Assembly: GCA_903908015.1 (NCBI GenBank)
Contig: CAIVQI010000331.1
Coordinates: 1 to 9,371, forward strand
Direction of reading: 5' to 3'
Source of the DNA: an uncultured Bacteroidota bacterium
GTDB lineage: Bacteria > Bacteroidota > Bacteroidia > UBA7662
Length of the DNA: 9,371 bases
Numbering within the stretch: the first letter of the stretch is position 1; each line of letters opens with the position of its first letter. The translations under genes were made by a program, and so were the position numbers. Shown one piece after another: positions 7,531 through 9,371 of the stretch. The notes under the pieces were generated by a model that was not told the origin of the DNA, made no database searches, and saw nothing but the letters and a program-made list of their open reading frames with translations.

Positions 7531-8307
7531 TCAGAATAAAATGGCACCGAGATCGGTGACTTGTCCCGACTCGCAGCGCAACAAACGGGCTGGGAAACGG
7601 TCAATGATGAGGTAGTCGTGCGTTGCCATCAGGACGGCTGTTCCTTGCTCCTGGGCGACTTGGGTGAGGAGCCCCATGATTTCCAGAGACGTGTCCGGGT
7701 CGAGGTTGCCTGTGGGTTCATCCGCCAGCACCAGTGTCGGGTAGTTCAAAAGCGCCCGAGCCACCACCACACGCTGTTGTTCGCCTCCCGACAACTCATG
7801 GGGCATTTTATAGTCTTTGGTGGTTAATCCCACCCATTTCAACACCTCCGCTGCGCGCTGCTTCATTTTCGAAAGGTCGTTCCATCCCGTTGCCTTCAGC
7901 ACGAAAAGCAGGTTTTCCAGCACATTCCGGTCATACAGCAGCTGAAAATCCTGGAAAACAATGCCCAGCTTCCGTCGTAAAACAGGAATATCCTTGGTTT
8001 TGAGGCCATCGAGTGATAAGCCGCCCACTTGTCCCGCCCCCACTTGCAACGGAAGATCACCATATAAGGTCTTCAATAGACTGCTTTTGCCGGCTCCGGT
8101 TTTACCGATCAAGTAAACGAATTCGCCCGGTTGTACACTAAAATTCACCTTCGACAACACCAAAGTCTGTTGTTGGTATATATCGGCCGCCTGTAGCGAC
8201 AAAGCTGGCACGGATGAAGGATCCCCGTTGGTCACGGCCTCACTGGGAATAACATTTTTTCCCGGTTCGGTGGGATGGGGTGACGATGAAGCCGATACTT
8301 CAGACAT
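7531..8307 (-). CDS. ftsE: FtsE-like ABC transporter ATP-binding protein (cell division)
   Basis: FtsE is the cytoplasmic ATPase that with the membrane protein FtsX controls peptidoglycan hydrolases at the division site. The 258-residue protein shows Walker A GKTGAGKS at 68-75, Q-loop Gln119 in LGIVFQDFQLLYDR, signature LSGGEQQR at 172-179, Walker B LVLADEPTG at 193-201 and switch His230 in MATHDY. GEFVYLIGKTGAGKSSLLK and VFQDFQLL are characteristic of FtsE rather than LolD. The usual FtsE beginning corresponds to ALSLQAADIYQ at residue 35, so the ATG at 8307 adds a polar Ser/Pro/Glu-rich tail of about 34 residues. A GTG at 8211 (residue 33) would give a standard-length protein. An upstream ATG at 8355 would extend it further and is less likely. 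No ftsX is visible; in Bacteroidota the two genes are often apart. The gene heads a pair with the GT2 gene. Confidence 0.88.
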   Translation of the reverse strand: MSEVSASSSPHPTEPGKNVIPSEAVTNGDPSSVPALSLQAADIYQQQTLVLSKVNFSVQPGEFVYLIGKTGAGKSSLLKTLYGDLPLQVGAGQVGGLSLDGLKTKDIPVLRRKLGIVFQDFQLLYDRNVLENLLFVLKATGWNDLSKMKQRAAEVLKWVGLTTKDYKMPHELSGGEQQRVVVARALLNYPTLVLADEPTGNLDPDTSLEIMGLLTQVAQEQGTAVLMATHDYLIIDRFPARLLRCESGQVTDLGAILF

Positions 8308-8326
8308 GGGCAAGTTTTGCAAAGGC

Positions 8327-8355
8327 CGAAAATACTGAAATTGCGGGCAATCCAA
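8327..8355 (-). promoter_or_regulatory. candidate Bacteroidota-type promoter for ftsE
   Basis: Read on the minus strand, TTG (8355-8353) is followed after 18 bases by TATTTTCG (8334-8327), which matches TAnnTTTG at all fixed positions but one. Transcription would begin near 8323, about 16 bases before the ATG at 8307. This supports that ATG as the start, because a start at 8355 would lie upstream of the promoter. The evidence is motif inspection only, in a divergent intergenic region where a promoter is expected. Confidence 0.3.
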
Positions 8356-8400
8356 TCCATTTTATCCCGGAGCAGCCGATGTAGTGGCCCACAGATTGTT

Positions 8401-8408
8401 TAGTTTTG
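8401..8408 (+). promoter_or_regulatory. possible -7 box abutting the NlpC/P60 gene start
   Basis: TAGTTTTG is an exact match to the Bacteroidota -7 consensus TAnnTTTG. It ends three bases before the ATG at 8412, so transcription would begin at or next to the start codon and give a leaderless or nearly leaderless message. No TTTG is visible at the expected -33 position, so the match may be accidental and the true promoter may lie further upstream in the 8308-8411 region. Confidence 0.2.
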
Positions 8409-8411
8409 TGC

Positions 8412-9155
8412 ATGAATCAGGCCGAATACACGAAATACCGGGTGACCGTAGCCCTGGCACCTGTGCGGTCAGAACCCAGCCAAAGGGCCGAGCAAACTTC
8501 CCAATGGCATTGGCAACAAAAGGTGTTGGTCACCGACCATAAGCCTGGCTGGTTTTATTGTACAAGTCAACGCGATGGCTACCAAGGATGGGTAGGGGCC
8601 GGACAGCTCTCAGTGGATGAAGTAGGAACGGGTAAACCACCTTCATGTTTTGTACAATCGAGGTGGGCGCACATGCAAAACGGAGCCGAAAACATTTGGG
8701 TGAGTCACGGCTGCACACCCCATCCAAACACGCAGGTAATCGAGGGTGTGGTTGGCGGACCCCTCCCCGGCACGCCCGAAAGCATCTGCGACACCGCAAG
8801 CCTTTACCTCGGCACCCCCTATCTTTGGGGAGGCACATCCATTTGGGGCATCGACTGCTCCGGACTCATCCAACAGATATTTACCGTGCATGGCATCGAC
8901 ATGCCCCGCGATGCATGGCAGCAAGCACAAATCGGTCACCAATACACAGACCAGCAAGAGACGCTTGCGGGCGATTTAGCCTTCTTTTCCAACGAACAAA
9001 ACCGCATCACCCATGTTGGACTGGTGCTGGGCGACGGGCTGATATTGCATGCGAGCGAATGGGTGCGCATCGATCGACTCAATTCCGATGGCATAGAACG
9101 GGCAACGGACCGACAAAAAACACACCGGCTTGCCCATTTTTGTAGAATTCTATGA
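8412..9155 (+). CDS. SH3b-NlpC/P60 (C40) cysteine peptidase, YkfC-like
   Basis: This enzyme probably cleaves gamma-D-glutamyl-diamino acid bonds in cell-wall peptides, as the YkfC/dipeptidyl-peptidase VI group does. The 247-residue protein begins directly with a bacterial SH3-like domain (YRVTVALAPVRSEPS at 9-23, then GWFYCTSQRDGYQGWV). A linker follows, then the NlpC/P60 domain from about 125. The catalytic cysteine is Cys149 in GTSIWGIDCSGLIQQ, with His201 in ITHVGLVLGDG and His213 in LHASEWVRID as the other catalytic residues; the 12-residue histidine spacing is usual for the family. There is no signal peptide or lipobox, so it appears cytoplasmic and suited to recycling of imported muropeptides rather than remodelling of the sacculus. 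The ATG at 8412 is preferred; a TTG six bases upstream is the only near alternative. It is divergent from ftsE. Confidence 0.88.
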   Translation: MNQAEYTKYRVTVALAPVRSEPSQRAEQTSQWHWQQKVLVTDHKPGWFYCTSQRDGYQGWVGAGQLSVDEVGTGKPPSCFVQSRWAHMQNGAENIWVSHGCTPHPNTQVIEGVVGGPLPGTPESICDTASLYLGTPYLWGGTSIWGIDCSGLIQQIFTVHGIDMPRDAWQQAQIGHQYTDQQETLAGDLAFFSNEQNRITHVGLVLGDGLILHASEWVRIDRLNSDGIERATDRQKTHRLAHFCRIL

Positions 9156-9180
9156 AAGGCAGGTGTTCCTGAATATCTGA

Positions 9181-9214
9181 TTTGCGTGAATCGATGATTT
9201 TTTCGGTATTTTTG
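9181..9214 (+). promoter_or_regulatory. candidate Bacteroidota-type promoter for the lipoprotein gene
   Basis: TTTG at 9181-9184 and TATTTTTG at 9207-9214 are exact matches to the Bacteroidota -33 and -7 elements, separated by 22 bases, which is at the long end of the accepted range. Transcription would start near 9218, giving a leader of about 20 bases to the ATG at 9238. It lies in the 82-base gap after the NlpC/P60 stop. This is the best promoter match in the window, and it implies that the downstream gene is transcribed separately. Confidence 0.45.
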
Positions 9215-9237
9215 GCCATCTAATCGCTTGTTGAACC

Positions 9238-9371
9238 ATGACACTACGCTCCTCCTCCTTCATTTTATCAGTACTGGTTTACCTCGGGTGTTTTTCTGCC
9301 TGTAGCGACCCAGACACCATCGAATATCCTCGCCCCGCTTACACAGATTCTGCTACTGCAGCATCGGCAAA
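9238..9371 (+). CDS. probable lipoprotein of unknown function, 3' end outside the window
   Basis: Only the first 44 codons are present. The N-terminus has one arginine (Arg4), a hydrophobic core FILSVLVYLG and a lipobox-like end FSAC with Cys22 as the likely lipidated residue; Cys18 in YLGC is a poorer alternative. The mature part would begin CSDPDTIEYPRPAY, a polar, acidic and proline-containing stretch typical of the flexible linker after a Bacteroidota lipoprotein cysteine. Acidic residues just after the cysteine recall the surface-export signals described in this phylum, but the match is loose. It follows a good promoter candidate and is probably not part of the NlpC/P60 transcript. The fold and role cannot be judged from this fragment. 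The gene may instead start elsewhere, though the signal peptide supports this ATG. Confidence 0.65.
   Translation, partial: MTLRSSSFILSVLVYLGCFSACSDPDTIEYPRPAYTDSATAASA

Noticed and set aside
8645..9145. Open frame of 166 codons on the plus strand
   Set aside because: It is another reading frame inside the NlpC/P60 gene, rich in His, Arg and Pro without domain structure.
9160..9171. CAGG-TGTT-CCTG hairpin after the NlpC/P60 stop as a terminator
   Set aside because: The stem is only four base pairs and no T-run follows.
1..9371. Mobile element, CRISPR array, defence island or biosynthetic cluster
   Set aside because: No transposase, integrase, direct-repeat array, nuclease-toxin pair or biosynthetic core gene was found on either strand; all genes are housekeeping or envelope related.

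Overview
The window looks like ordinary chromosomal DNA of a member of the Bacteroidota. Three things point there: the protein variants (an insert-free GyrB of about 650 residues, a RecQ with a displaced zinc motif, an FtsE with the QDFQLL Q-loop region, and a GT4 glycosyltransferase opening with TDLNTDQR); promoter-like elements of the Bacteroidota type (TTTG or TTG about 18-22 bases before TAnnTTTG) with no obvious Shine-Dalgarno sequences; and a lipoprotein signal of the Bacteroidota kind. Base composition looks roughly balanced, and I cannot name a genus. Coding is dense: no gene-free stretch exceeds about 105 bases, and I see no tRNA, rRNA, CRISPR, insertion sequence or phage gene.

Left part, plus strand: the 3' portion of an RluA-family pseudouridine synthase gene (its start lies outside the window), then a 71-base gap with a candidate promoter whose spacer holds a perfect 14-base palindrome. 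A tightly packed run of four genes follows: gyrB, a LolD-type ABC ATPase, a recQ-family helicase and a GT4 glycosyltransferase. Each gene overlaps the next by 4 to 8 bases, which suggests one transcript with translational coupling. The functions are mixed: chromosome topology, outer-membrane lipoprotein release, DNA repair and glycan assembly.

Right part: a minus-strand pair, ftsE followed after 16 bases by a GT2 glycosyltransferase, converges on the first operon across a 51-base gap. ftsE diverges from a plus-strand gene for a cytoplasmic-looking SH3b-NlpC/P60 (C40) cysteine peptidase, probably used in cell-wall peptide recycling. After a well-formed Bacteroidota promoter candidate, the window ends inside a gene encoding a probable lipoprotein. 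FtsE, the two glycosyltransferases, the NlpC/P60 enzyme, LolD and the lipoprotein give the neighbourhood a loose cell-envelope theme, but nothing shows that they form one system.

I found no convincing undescribed system. The points most worth a second look are the palindrome inside the putative gyrB promoter, the domain order of the RecQ protein, the overlapping four-gene chain, the extended N-terminus of FtsE, and the GT4 enzyme that lacks the usual EX7E glutamates.
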